A DNA stretch of 5,309 nucleotides. It comes from Gammaproteobacteria bacterium. Its GTDB lineage: Bacteria > Pseudomonadota > Gammaproteobacteria > QNFN01. Positions 1-5,309 of this stretch are shown in pieces. Every line of letters starts with the position of its first letter. Position 1 is the stretch's first letter. The notes under the pieces are model-generated. The model saw nothing but the letters and a program-made list of their open reading frames with translations. It ran no database searches and was not told the DNA's origin. The translations under genes were made by a program, and so were the position numbers. The DNA lies in contig QNFN01000154.1 in the NCBI GenBank assembly GCA_003645555.1, positions 1 through 5,309 on the forward strand, read 5' to 3'.

Positions 1-159
1 CTGATTACGTGGGTTTGGCACCGCAACCCCGGTCATCCTTGGGAACCTCTGATCGCCGCCGGCTTCGTCCGGGCGGGTGTATGGATCTTCCTGGAGAGGG
101 CGACGACCTGGAGCGGTCTGTCGGGAGAAGACGACAGGAGGTGGGGAGCCGGCCTGTAA
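1..159 (+). CDS. Possible 3' end of an unrecognised gene (partial, runs off the left edge)
   Basis: Reading from base 1, 52 codons stay open to a TAA at 157-159. About three quarters of third positions are G or C, and the translation looks protein-like: it is Trp-rich and contains a hydrophobic run such as EPLIAAGFVRAGVWIFLE. I recognise no family. If real, it converges on rnpB and its last codons lie within the 3' end of that RNA. In related genomes mraZ and the division/cell-wall genes often lie downstream of rnpB, but this frame does not resemble MraZ and is on the opposite strand. At this base composition an open stretch of this length can arise by chance, so the call is weak. The stretch could equally be plain intergenic DNA. 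Confidence 0.25.
   Translation: MITWVWHRNPGHPWEPLIAAGFVRAGVWIFLERATTWSGLSGEDDRRWGAGL
118..137 (-). terminator. Possible hairpin just 3' of rnpB
   Basis: CTGTCG (118-123) and CGACAG (132-137) are perfect 6-bp inverted repeats around an 8-base loop. They begin immediately after the expected mature 3' end of RNase P RNA on the minus strand. The position suits a terminator or a processing hairpin. No U-run follows the stem, so intrinsic termination is not well supported. Confidence 0.3.
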
Positions 160-503
160 GCCGGGTTCTGTCGAGAGCAGCCATTCATCTGGACACGCGT
201 CACCGCGTGCCTCAAGCGACCTACCCGGGAACCGTGCGGACCACACGCGACGGCGAACCGCCTGTTCCCCTATTTGGTCTTGCTCCGGGTGGGGTTTACC
301 GTGCCGTCGAGTGTTGCCACCGACGCGGTGCGCTCTTACCGCACCTTTTCACCCTTGCCGGCGCTTGCGCGCTTAGGCGGTCTGTTTTCTGTGGCACTTT
401 CCGTAGGCTCGCGCCCCCCAGGCGTTACCTGGCACCCCGTCCTCTGGAGCCCGGACTTTCCTCCATGTCCCGAAGGACACAGCGACTGCCCGGCCGACTC
501 CCC
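139..503 (-). ncRNA. rnpB: RNase P RNA (bacterial type A)
   Basis: This is the catalytic RNA of ribonuclease P, which with the RnpA protein removes 5' leaders from pre-tRNAs. Conserved blocks appear in order on the minus strand: GAGGAAAGTCCGGGCTCC near the 5' end (446-464), the CCAGGTAACGCCTGG hairpin (about 416-432), AAGGGTGAAAAGGTGCGGTA (about 334-356), the CCCGGAGCAAG...CCAAATAGG core (about 267-291), and ACAGAACCCGGCTTA near the 3' end (157-171). The ends are set by the P1 helix: GGGGAGTCGGCC (503-492) pairs over all 12 positions, with one G-U, with GGCCGGCTCCCC (154-143). An ACCT tail (142-139) follows, as in Escherichia coli. The length of about 365 nt is close to the E. coli RNA (377 nt). 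It lies 38 bp downstream of rsmI on the same strand and has its own likely promoter. The long protein frames crossing it are shadows. Confidence 0.96.
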
Positions 504-509
504 GACGCC

Positions 510-538
510 AAGATACTCGCACCCACCGGCGGCAACAA
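510..538 (-). promoter_or_regulatory. Likely sigma-70 promoter of rnpB
   Basis: On the minus strand TTGTTG (538-533) and TATCTT (515-510) are separated by exactly 17 bases. The -10-like box ends 6 bases before base 503, the 5' end predicted independently from the P1 helix. The -10 box agrees well with TATAAT, while the -35 box shares only its first three bases with TTGACA. The promoter sits between the rsmI stop codon (542-544) and rnpB, so rnpB can be transcribed independently of rsmI. The support is positional; no start site has been measured. Confidence 0.55.
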
Positions 539-541
539 CCA

Positions 542-1408
542 TCAACCGGGCGGCATCTCCGAGGTGTCGTGGAGCGCTTGCGCCAAAGCATAGACCGCAC
601 GCTTCGACTGGCCGGTGACACGCGCCGCTATTGCCGCCGCGCGGCTCACCGGCAATCCCTCGTCGAGCAGCACTTCGATCAACTGACGGGCCGATTCGGC
701 ATCCGCGCTATCCGGCTCAGGTGCCCCACCGACGAGCAGGACCGATTCACCAAGGCACTGCTCAGGATCGGTCGCGACCCGTCGCGCAAGGGTGGTGAGA
801 TCGGCGTCCAATACGGTCTCATGCAGCTTGGTCAACTCGCGCGCGAGTACCGCCGGCCGTTCGTCACCGAAAGCCACGCAGAGATCGTCGAGGCACGCCG
901 CCATTCGACGACCGGCTTCGTAGAAGACCAGGGTTCGCGTCTCACTCGCAAGCACTTGCAACCGGGCACGCCGTGCCGCAGATCGTGCTGGCAGGAAGCC
1001 CTCGAAAACAAAACGGTCGGTTGGCAGGCCGGCTACGGAGAGAGCGCAGATGGCGGCACAAGGACCGGGCGCCGGCACGACATTGATCCCGGCGCGACGC
1101 GCCTCGCGCACCAGCCTGAAGCCGGGGTCACTGATCAATGGTGTCCCGGCATCACTAATCAGGGCGACACGGCCACCGTGTTCCAGTTTTTCGACCAGAC
1201 CGCCGACAGCGCCACGCTCATTGTGCTCATGGAGCGCAACCAGGCGGGTGGCGATGCCATAGCGTCCGAGCAGCCGTCGACTGTGGCGGGTATCTTCCGC
1301 AGCGATCAGATCGACATCGGCGAGAATCTCGAGTGCCCGCTGGCTGATGTCGGCCAGGTTGCCGATCGGCGTCGCCACCACGTAGAGTACGCCGGCCTTA
1401 TTTGACAC
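542..1408 (-). CDS. rsmI: 16S rRNA (cytidine(1402)-2'-O)-methyltransferase RsmI
   Basis: RsmI transfers a methyl group from S-adenosylmethionine to the 2'-OH of C1402 in the decoding centre of 16S rRNA; RsmH adds the N4 methyl on the same base. The protein shows the tetrapyrrole-methylase-like fold of the family: LYVVATPIGNLADIS (residues 8-22), AAEDTRHSRRLL (36-47), SDAGTPLISDPGF (85-97), VPAPGPCAAICALS (111-124) and GLPTDRFVFEGFLP (127-140). A small C-terminal helical domain follows (about 250-282). I chose the GTG at 1408-1406, which gives 288 residues, close to the E. coli length of 286, and starts just before the conserved LYVVATP strand. ATG at 1477 and TTG at 1504 are in frame but would add a low-complexity Arg/Gly-rich leader and use up the divergent gap to lpoA. 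No convincing ribosome site settles this. The gene is divergent from lpoA, and rnpB follows it. Confidence 0.95.
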   Translation of the reverse strand: MSNKAGVLYVVATPIGNLADISQRALEILADVDLIAAEDTRHSRRLLGRYGIATRLVALHEHNERGAVGGLVEKLEHGGRVALISDAGTPLISDPGFRLVREARRAGINVVPAPGPCAAICALSVAGLPTDRFVFEGFLPARSAARRARLQVLASETRTLVFYEAGRRMAACLDDLCVAFGDERPAVLARELTKLHETVLDADLTTLARRVATDPEQCLGESVLLVGGAPEPDSADAESARQLIEVLLDEGLPVSRAAAIAARVTGQSKRAVYALAQALHDTSEMPPG

Positions 1409-1498
1409 CCTTGGACCCCGTCCCGATACTTGTTGCTTGCCGTCCGCTGAACACCTGCGCGGACCCCCGCGAGGCATCGTGCCCGGAATCACCCTGCC

Positions 1499-3391
1499 GT
1501 GCAATCAACCCCTCTCCCACGCTATTTGCTGCTCGTGCTGCTCGCCATACTGGTCGGCTGCGCCGGAGCACCACCGGACCGCGAGGCAAAGCCACCGGCT
1601 ACCGCCGATGCCGCACGCGCCCTTGAAGCCAACGGTGATTTCTCCGCGGCGGCCGAGACCTACCTCGCTGCCGCCGCCAACCAGCTACCCGCAGCGCGTA
1701 CCGACCTGCGTCTTGCCGCGGCACATGCCCTGCTCCGGGCCGCAGAGCTGAATCGGGCCGAGCAAATCGCCCGTGAAACCGTCATCCCCAGCGGCGCTGC
1801 CGACCTCACCCTGAGCCGCGACCTGGTACTGGCCGAGATTGCCCTCGGTCGTTCGCTGCCAAATCTGGCCTTGCAACGCCTGCCAGAGACAGTTCCAGAC
1901 AACCTGCCAGTTGCCCTGCGTCGGCAGCACCTCGAATTGCGGGCGCGAGCCCTGCTGCAAGCTGGCGACACCCTTGGCAGTGTCAGTGAGCGGCTGTTGC
2001 TTGGCGCACTAACCGATGACCCCGAAGCCGCCTTCTCCAACCAGCTTGCCCTGCTCGGTGCACTGCGCACACTCGGACCCGCACTGCCTGATCCGGAGAC
2101 GGTGACACCCGAGCTGGCAAGTTGGATCGTACTGGCGCAGCTTGCCTCGGGTCCGCCACTCCATACCGTGGCACTTGAGGGCGAGTTGGCCGATTGGCAC
2201 GCCCGCTACCCGGATCACCCGGTGCTGCCGGAGTTGCTGGCCCGCATCGCCGCCGAACGCCAGGCCGTACCCGCACCGGCCAACATCGCCGTACTGCTCC
2301 CGTCCAGAGGCCCGTTCGCCACCGCGGCAGGGGCCATACGCGACGGTTTCCTCGCGGCGCTTTATGCCGACAACGTGAACATCAATGCCAACACCGCACC
2401 GCTCACGGTGCGCTTCTACGACAGCAGTGAAACTGACACCCTCGCCACTTATGCCCAGGCCGTGACCGACGGTGCCGAGGTAGTGGTCGGACCGCTGCGC
2501 AAGGAAGCGGTCACCGAGTTGGCCGCAGCCACCAACCTGCCGGCGCCGGTCCTTGCCCTTAATCAACTGGGTCCGGACACTGCCGCCCCCGGCACACTGC
2601 ACCAATACGCTCTGGCCCCCGAAGGCGAGGCCACCGCAGTGGCTGATCGGGCCTGGTATGACGGCCATCGACAGATAGTAATCCTGATGCCCGCGACCGA
2701 CTTCGGCCAGCGGATCGCCGGTGCTTTCCGCACCCGTTGGGAGGCCCTCGGAGGGGTTGTGCTCGAAGAGCGCGGCTACGATCCGGATGAAAATGACTTC
2801 TCCCAGCCGATCACCGCCCTGCTCGGCCTCAGTGCCAGCAACTCCAGGTACAAGTCACTGCGAGGCCTGCTGCGGCGACCATTGGAATTCGAGCCACGGC
2901 GGCGACGCGACGCCGATGCGGTATTCCTCGTGGCGCTGCCGCGACAGGCACGCCAACTCAAACCCCAGTTGGCGTTTCACCATGCCGCCGACCTGCCGGT
3001 GTACGCCACCTCACACGTTTTCGCGCCAGCGTCTGGCGCAGACGCCAACCGCGATCTTGATGGCCTGCGCTTCTGTGATATGCCGTGGACCCTGGGTGCC
3101 GCCGATCCCGCACTCGCCGGTGGATTGCCGACCGCCTCCGGCCCACTGGCCAGACTGTTTGCCTTCGGTGCCGACGCTTACCACCTGCTCCCCTATCTCG
3201 CTCGCCTGCAGGGTGACCCGGAAGCCCGCCTTGACGCCCAGGGTGGCCTGCTGTCACTCGATGCGAGCGGTCGGGTGCATCGCCAATTGCTCTGCGCAGA
3301 GTTTGCCGACGGACTGCCGCGCCTACTCGGCTACACGCCCCTGCAGCAGTTGGCCATCGCCAGGCCACTGACCGGCCCGGCGTCGCACTGA
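1499..3391 (+). CDS. lpoA: LpoA, outer-membrane lipoprotein activator of penicillin-binding protein 1A
   Basis: LpoA is anchored in the outer membrane and reaches through the peptidoglycan to stimulate the bifunctional synthase PBP1A. The 630-residue protein starts with a lipoprotein signal: a basic residue at R8, a hydrophobic run YLLLVLLAI, and the lipobox LVGC with Cys21 as the lipidated residue. An Ala/Leu-rich helical region (about 28-255) fits the N-terminal TPR-like domain. The C-terminal half is the periplasmic-binding-protein-like domain, opening with NIAVLLPSRGPFATAAGAI (from residue 262) and carrying the family motifs EFEPRRRRDADAVFLVA (from 463) and PVYATSHVF (from 500). E. coli LpoA has 678 residues, so this version is slightly short. 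The GTG start is the only in-frame start ahead of the signal peptide; its ribosome site is weak. The lpoA stop is 14 bp from yraN, suggesting co-transcription. No clear promoter could be picked in the 90-bp gap to rsmI. Confidence 0.95.
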   Translation: MQSTPLPRYLLLVLLAILVGCAGAPPDREAKPPATADAARALEANGDFSAAAETYLAAAANQLPAARTDLRLAAAHALLRAAELNRAEQIARETVIPSGAADLTLSRDLVLAEIALGRSLPNLALQRLPETVPDNLPVALRRQHLELRARALLQAGDTLGSVSERLLLGALTDDPEAAFSNQLALLGALRTLGPALPDPETVTPELASWIVLAQLASGPPLHTVALEGELADWHARYPDHPVLPELLARIAAERQAVPAPANIAVLLPSRGPFATAAGAIRDGFLAALYADNVNINANTAPLTVRFYDSSETDTLATYAQAVTDGAEVVVGPLRKEAVTELAAATNLPAPVLALNQLGPDTAAPGTLHQYALAPEGEATAVADRAWYDGHRQIVILMPATDFGQRIAGAFRTRWEALGGVVLEERGYDPDENDFSQPITALLGLSASNSRYKSLRGLLRRPLEFEPRRRRDADAVFLVALPRQARQLKPQLAFHHAADLPVYATSHVFAPASGADANRDLDGLRFCDMPWTLGAADPALAGGLPTASGPLARLFAFGADAYHLLPYLARLQGDPEARLDAQGGLLSLDASGRVHRQLLCAEFADGLPRLLGYTPLQQLAIARPLTGPASH

Positions 3392-3405
3392 ACCGTCTCC
3401 GCACC

Positions 3406-3774
3406 ATGGTTGCCCGGGATGCCGTCCGGCTCGATGGTGCCGCTGCCGAAGAGGTTGCCCGTGCGTACCTGACCCGAGCCGGACTGAAACTGCTGACACG
3501 GAATCACCGCTGCCGTGGCGGAGAGATCGATCTGGTAATGGAGGATGACGACAGCGTGGTGTTCGTAGAGGTCCGCTACCGTAGCAACACCCGCTTCGGG
3601 CGCGCCGAGGAGACTGTCGGCCCGACCAAGCAGGCACGCCTGCTGATGGCCGCCAACCACTACCTGCAACGACACGCCGAACAACGGCCGGCCCGCTTCG
3701 ACGTTGTCGCAATCCATCCGGACCCGACCGGCGGCCTTGAAATAGAATGGATTCGCGATGCTTTCGGCACCTGA
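3406..3774 (+). CDS. yraN: YraN, UPF0102 family protein with endonuclease-like fold
   Basis: This is a small 122-residue cytoplasmic protein of the UPF0102 family; E. coli YraN has 131 residues. The fold is related to PD-(D/E)XK nucleases such as Holliday-junction resolvases, but the cellular role is not established. Seen here: an N-terminal helix with the conserved pattern GAAAEEVARAYLTRAG (11-26), then RGGEIDLVM (37-45), which supplies Glu40 and Asp42, then VVFVEVRYR (51-59) with Glu55 and Arg57 at the E-x-K position. Arg at that position is also found in E. coli YraN. The C-terminal signature RFDVVAI...EIEWIRDAF is present. It follows lpoA by 14 bp with no strong ribosome site, which suggests translational coupling. 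This is the usual lpoA-yraN arrangement. The palindromic element starts 18 bp after its stop codon. Confidence 0.93.
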   Translation: MVARDAVRLDGAAAEEVARAYLTRAGLKLLTRNHRCRGGEIDLVMEDDDSVVFVEVRYRSNTRFGRAEETVGPTKQARLLMAANHYLQRHAEQRPARFDVVAIHPDPTGGLEIEWIRDAFGT

Positions 3775-3792
3775 TGCGCCACTCGAAATACC

Positions 3793-3912
3793 AGGGGGCC
3801 TCTGATTAAATCTGGACGCCGTAGACTGTGATTTGGAAGGCTTGGATTTGCGGCGCAAAGCTGAGCTTTTCGGATACCAGATACGTGGTGATGATTTGAT
3901 CAGAGGCTCCCT
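3793..3912. mobile_element. 120-bp near-palindromic element with 20-bp terminal inverted repeats (MITE-like or IS remnant)
   Basis: The left end AGGGGGCCTCTGATTAAATC (3793-3812) and the reverse complement of the right end, AGGGAGCCTCTGATCAAATC (3912-3893), agree at 18 of 20 positions. The exact centre holds a second perfect inverted repeat, TTTGCG-G-CGCAAA (3847-3859). The two intervening arms also match each other at about half their positions when one is reversed and complemented with a one-base gap. The whole unit could therefore fold into one long hairpin. GC content is about 51%, clearly below the flanking genes. It carries no start-to-stop frame of useful length. This architecture fits a miniature inverted-repeat element or an IS whose middle was deleted. 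I see no convincing target-site duplication, so insertion is inferred. It could instead act as a bidirectional terminator or an RNA-processing hairpin between yraN and dolP. Confidence 0.6.
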
Positions 3913-3923
3913 AAACACCATGC

Positions 3924-3930
3924 AAGGAGA
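3924..3930 (+). promoter_or_regulatory. Strong ribosome binding site that sets the dolP start
   Basis: AAGGAGA lies 7 bases ahead of the ATG at 3938, the best Shine-Dalgarno match in the window. It excludes the in-frame ATG at 3920, which lies upstream of the site, and the still earlier in-frame ATG at 3833, which lies inside the palindromic element. Confidence 0.8.
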
Positions 3931-3937
3931 TGCAAAC

Positions 3938-4513
3938 ATGAAGCATGCCCTCTACCTGATCGCCCTGCTCACCATACTGCTGCAAGGTTGCACGGCAGTG
4001 GTGGTTACCGGTGCCGCGGCCGGAGCCTCGGTGGCCTACGACCGGCGGACAACCGGCACCATGATCGAAGACCAGAATATCGAGATTAAAATCTCCTCAC
4101 GCTTCCATGACGACCCCCAACTGAGCGAGCAAGCACATATCAACGCCACCAGCATCAATCTCGTGGTGCTGTTGACTGGTGAAACCCCGACCCCAGACCT
4201 GCGCGCCCGCGCCGAGGAGATCGCGCGTGGCGTGCCAAGCGTGAAGCGCGTGGTCAACGAACTGGCGGTGGCGGCACCGAGTTCCATGACCGCCCGCGCC
4301 AGCGACACGCTAATCACTTCGAAAGTCAAAACCCATCTGCTCAAGGGGGAACTGCCCGCTTACACCCCGGAACGGGTCAAGGTGGTCACCGAGGCGGGTG
4401 CGGTCTACCTGATGGGGTTGGTCACTCGCATCGAAGCCAATGCCACCATCGAGGAGACCCGTCGGGTCGGCGGCGTGCAGCGGGTGGTCAACGTCTTTGA
4501 GTACGTCGACTGA
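3938..4513 (+). CDS. dolP: DolP (YraP), dual BON-domain outer-membrane lipoprotein
   Basis: DolP binds anionic phospholipid at the inner face of the outer membrane and helps keep the envelope intact; in E. coli it accumulates at division sites and supports BAM function. The protein has 191 residues, the same as E. coli DolP. It has a lipoprotein signal MKHALYLIALLTILLQGC with Cys18 as the lipidated residue, a Gly/Ala stretch VVTGAAAGASVAYDRRTTGT, a first BON domain (about 46-112, with INATSINLVVLLTGETP) and a second (about 119-190, with KVVTEAGAVYLMGLVT and the C-terminal GVQRVVNVFEYVD). E. coli Trp127, a membrane-contact residue of the second BON domain, is replaced here by Leu125 in ASDTLITSKV; the partner Leu137 is kept as Leu135. 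The gene starts 25 bp after the palindromic element and is convergent with the macrodomain gene. No sigma-E promoter could be supported. Confidence 0.94.
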   Translation: MKHALYLIALLTILLQGCTAVVVTGAAAGASVAYDRRTTGTMIEDQNIEIKISSRFHDDPQLSEQAHINATSINLVVLLTGETPTPDLRARAEEIARGVPSVKRVVNELAVAAPSSMTARASDTLITSKVKTHLLKGELPAYTPERVKVVTEAGAVYLMGLVTRIEANATIEETRRVGGVQRVVNVFEYVD

Positions 4514-4514
4514 A

Positions 4515-4548
4515 ACCGGGCAAGCTCACGCGATGAGTTCCGCCCGGT
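4515..4548. terminator. Possible bidirectional hairpin between convergent dolP and the macrodomain gene
   Basis: ACCGGGC (4515-4521) and GCCCGGT (4542-4548) are perfect inverted repeats, with an inner pair CTCA/TGAG (4525-4528 and 4534-4537) around a 5-base loop. The hairpin starts two bases after the dolP stop codon and covers the last codons of the macrodomain gene, as expected of a shared terminator between genes only 12 bp apart. Only a short T-run (TTTCAG) follows on the minus strand and none follows on the plus strand, so rho-independent function is uncertain. Confidence 0.4.
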
Positions 4549-5026
4549 AGACCTCTGCATCGGCCTCGCTGAAACAGCAGGCGAGAAGGCGCTCGAACCC
4601 ACCTTCACGGGCCCGCAACACGTCGATGGCGATCGCCGCCGCGCGCTGTTTCGGGAAACCGTAGACCCCGGTGCTGATCGCGGGAAAGGCGATGCTGCGC
4701 ACGCCGTTCTCCCGGGCCAGGTCGAGTGCCCGCCGGTAGCAGGAGGCTAACTGCGCGTCTTCGCCCGCATTCCCGCCATGCCAAACCGGGCCGACGGTAT
4801 GGATCACCCAGCGGGCCGGCAGATTGAAACCGGGCGTGATGCGCGCCTCACCGGTCGGGCAGCCACCGAGTTCGCGGCAGGCGGCGAGGAGTTCCGGACC
4901 CGCGGCCCGGTGGATGGCCCCGTCGACCCCGCCGCCACCAAGCAGGCTGCTGTTGGCCGCGTTGACGATGGCGTCGACGGCAAGGTGGGTGATGTCCCCG
5001 GTGACGACCTCGAGCATGGCGGTCAC
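4526..5026 (-). CDS. Macrodomain protein, YmdB-like O-acetyl-ADP-ribose deacetylase
   Basis: This single-domain macro protein of 166 residues (E. coli YmdB has 177) is expected to bind ADP-ribose and hydrolyse O-acetyl-ADP-ribose, and perhaps ADP-ribose esters on proteins. Motifs in order: [20 protein letters not shown] (7-26), [19 protein letters not shown] (28-46), CPTGEA, the HTVGPVW strand, and the phosphate-binding loop [12 protein letters not shown]. With the GTG start at 5026-5024, Asn25 and Asp35 fall on the same numbers as the catalytic pair of E. coli YmdB, which favours that start over the in-frame ATG at 5017. E. coli YmdB also modulates RNase III; this cannot be judged here. The gene begins 17 bp after the sspB stop codon on the same strand with only a weak ribosome site, so it is probably translated from the sspB transcript. 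It is convergent with dolP. Confidence 0.92.
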   Translation of the reverse strand: MTAMLEVVTGDITHLAVDAIVNAANSSLLGGGGVDGAIHRAAGPELLAACRELGGCPTGEARITPGFNLPARWVIHTVGPVWHGGNAGEDAQLASCYRRALDLARENGVRSIAFPAISTGVYGFPKQRAAAIAIDVLRAREGGFERLLACCFSEADAEVYRAELIA

Positions 5027-5043
5027 GATGACGGGTCGTCGCC

Positions 5044-5309
5044 CTACTTGACCACTTTCAGTGCCGGGCGACCGTCGGCGCGTAGCGGCTTGTCCGGTGG
5101 GGGCTCGTCGCCGCCCTTGCCTTCCTCCGGCGGAAACATCATGCCCTGGCCGTTTTCCCGCGCGTAGACCGCAAGCACCGCGGTAATCGGCACGAAGACC
5201 TCGGTGGGGCAGCCGCCGAAGCGAGCCTGAAAGTGGATCACCTGGTCACCCAGTTCCAGCCGGTCGGTCGCGCCCGGGCTGATGTTGAGGACAATGCGCC
5301 CGTCCTCGA
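5044..5309 (-). CDS. sspB: SspB, ClpXP adaptor (stringent starvation protein B), 3' part
   Basis: SspB delivers ssrA-tagged peptides from stalled ribosomes and other substrates to the ClpXP protease. The visible 87 residues continue to the window edge in one open frame; the N-terminal part lies outside. The substrate-binding domain shows [18 protein letters not shown], then [15 protein letters not shown] and [18 protein letters not shown], which align closely with E. coli SspB. An acidic, Pro/Gly-rich flexible linker follows ([16 protein letters not shown]), then the C-terminal ClpX-docking peptide RPALKVVK, ending at TAG 5046-5044. The linker is noticeably shorter than in E. coli. The GTG codon at 5241-5239 lies inside the conserved domain and is not a true start. 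sspA normally lies upstream of sspB and would be beyond the right edge. Confidence 0.95.
   Translation of the reverse strand, partial: EDGRIVLNISPGATDRLELGDQVIHFQARFGGCPTEVFVPITAVLAVYARENGQGMMFPPEEGKGGDEPPPDKPLRADGRPALKVVK

Noticed and set aside
9..593. 194-codon plus-strand open frame across rnpB
   Set aside because: It is antisense to RNase P RNA, whose conserved blocks and P1 pairing explain the sequence. The translation is Arg/Pro-rich and resembles no protein.
569..1405. 278-codon plus-strand open frame
   Set aside because: It lies wholly antisense to rsmI, whose protein carries all family motifs. The plus-strand translation shows no recognisable domain, so it is a high-GC shadow frame.
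1409..1498. Divergent promoters for rsmI and lpoA
   Set aside because: Promoters are expected here, but every TTGxxx-like box I tried lacked an acceptable -10 box at 16-18 bases on either strand, so none is called.
2009..2668. 219-codon minus-strand frame inside lpoA
   Set aside because: lpoA is strongly supported by its lipobox and C-terminal domain motifs, so the antisense frame is a by-product of GC-rich codons.
3834..3860. Sigma-E-like promoter for dolP (GGAAGGC followed by GCAAA)
   Set aside because: E. coli yraP is in the sigma-E regulon, so I looked for one. The -35 match is poor and the spacing too short; the bases are better explained by the symmetry of the palindromic element.
3787..3918. 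Target-site duplication flanking the palindromic element
   Set aside because: The bases outside the left end (AAATACC) and the right end (AAACACC) do not form a clean direct repeat next to the termini.
3833..3937. N-terminal extension of DolP from the ATG at 3833 or 3920
   Set aside because: It would put 35 (or 6) extra residues ahead of the lipoprotein signal peptide. The strong AAGGAGA site and the match to the 191-residue E. coli length favour 3938.
3331..3939. 202-codon minus-strand frame covering yraN and the palindromic element
   Set aside because: It crosses the confident yraN gene antisense and the element; no family resemblance is visible.

Overview
The window is a high-GC bacterial chromosome segment that I place in the Gammaproteobacteria. 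The gene content and order match a conserved gammaproteobacterial neighbourhood: rnpB and rsmI on the minus strand, then divergent lpoA, yraN and dolP on the plus strand, then sspB on the minus strand. LpoA, DolP and SspB are proteins of gamma/beta-proteobacterial type. The sequence does not fix the genus. No phage, CRISPR array, tRNA or intact transposase gene is visible.

Layout. Bases 1-159 may hold the C-terminal end of an unrecognised plus-strand gene. Its stop codon would fall inside the 3' end of rnpB. Bases 139-503 (minus) are the RNase P RNA, with a promoter-like sequence at 510-538 directly behind the rsmI stop codon. Bases 542-1408 (minus) are rsmI, a 16S rRNA methyltransferase. A 90-bp divergent gap (1409-1498) separates it from lpoA (1499-3391, plus), an outer-membrane lipoprotein that activates a penicillin-binding protein. 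yraN (3406-3774, plus; UPF0102 nuclease-like fold) follows closely. Then, in place of the diaA/gmhA-type SIS-domain gene normally found here, there is a 163-bp gap. It is largely filled by a 120-bp, almost palindromic element with 20-bp terminal inverted repeats (3793-3912). dolP (3938-4513, plus), an outer-membrane BON-domain lipoprotein, starts 25 bp after the element. A YmdB-type macrodomain gene (4526-5026, minus) and the 3' part of sspB (5044-5309, minus, running off the window) face dolP convergently.

How the genes fit together. The plus-strand group is an envelope cluster: LpoA supports peptidoglycan synthesis and DolP supports outer-membrane integrity. The minus-strand genes on the left serve RNA maturation and ribosome methylation. 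The minus-strand pair on the right combines a ClpXP adaptor (SspB) with an ADP-ribose-processing macrodomain protein, probably as one transcript.

Most of the window is ordinary core genome. The parts worth a second look are the palindromic element, the missing SIS gene, the macrodomain-sspB pairing, a Trp-to-Leu change at the DolP membrane-contact position, and an enlarged apical domain in the RNase P RNA. I do not see a new multi-gene system.
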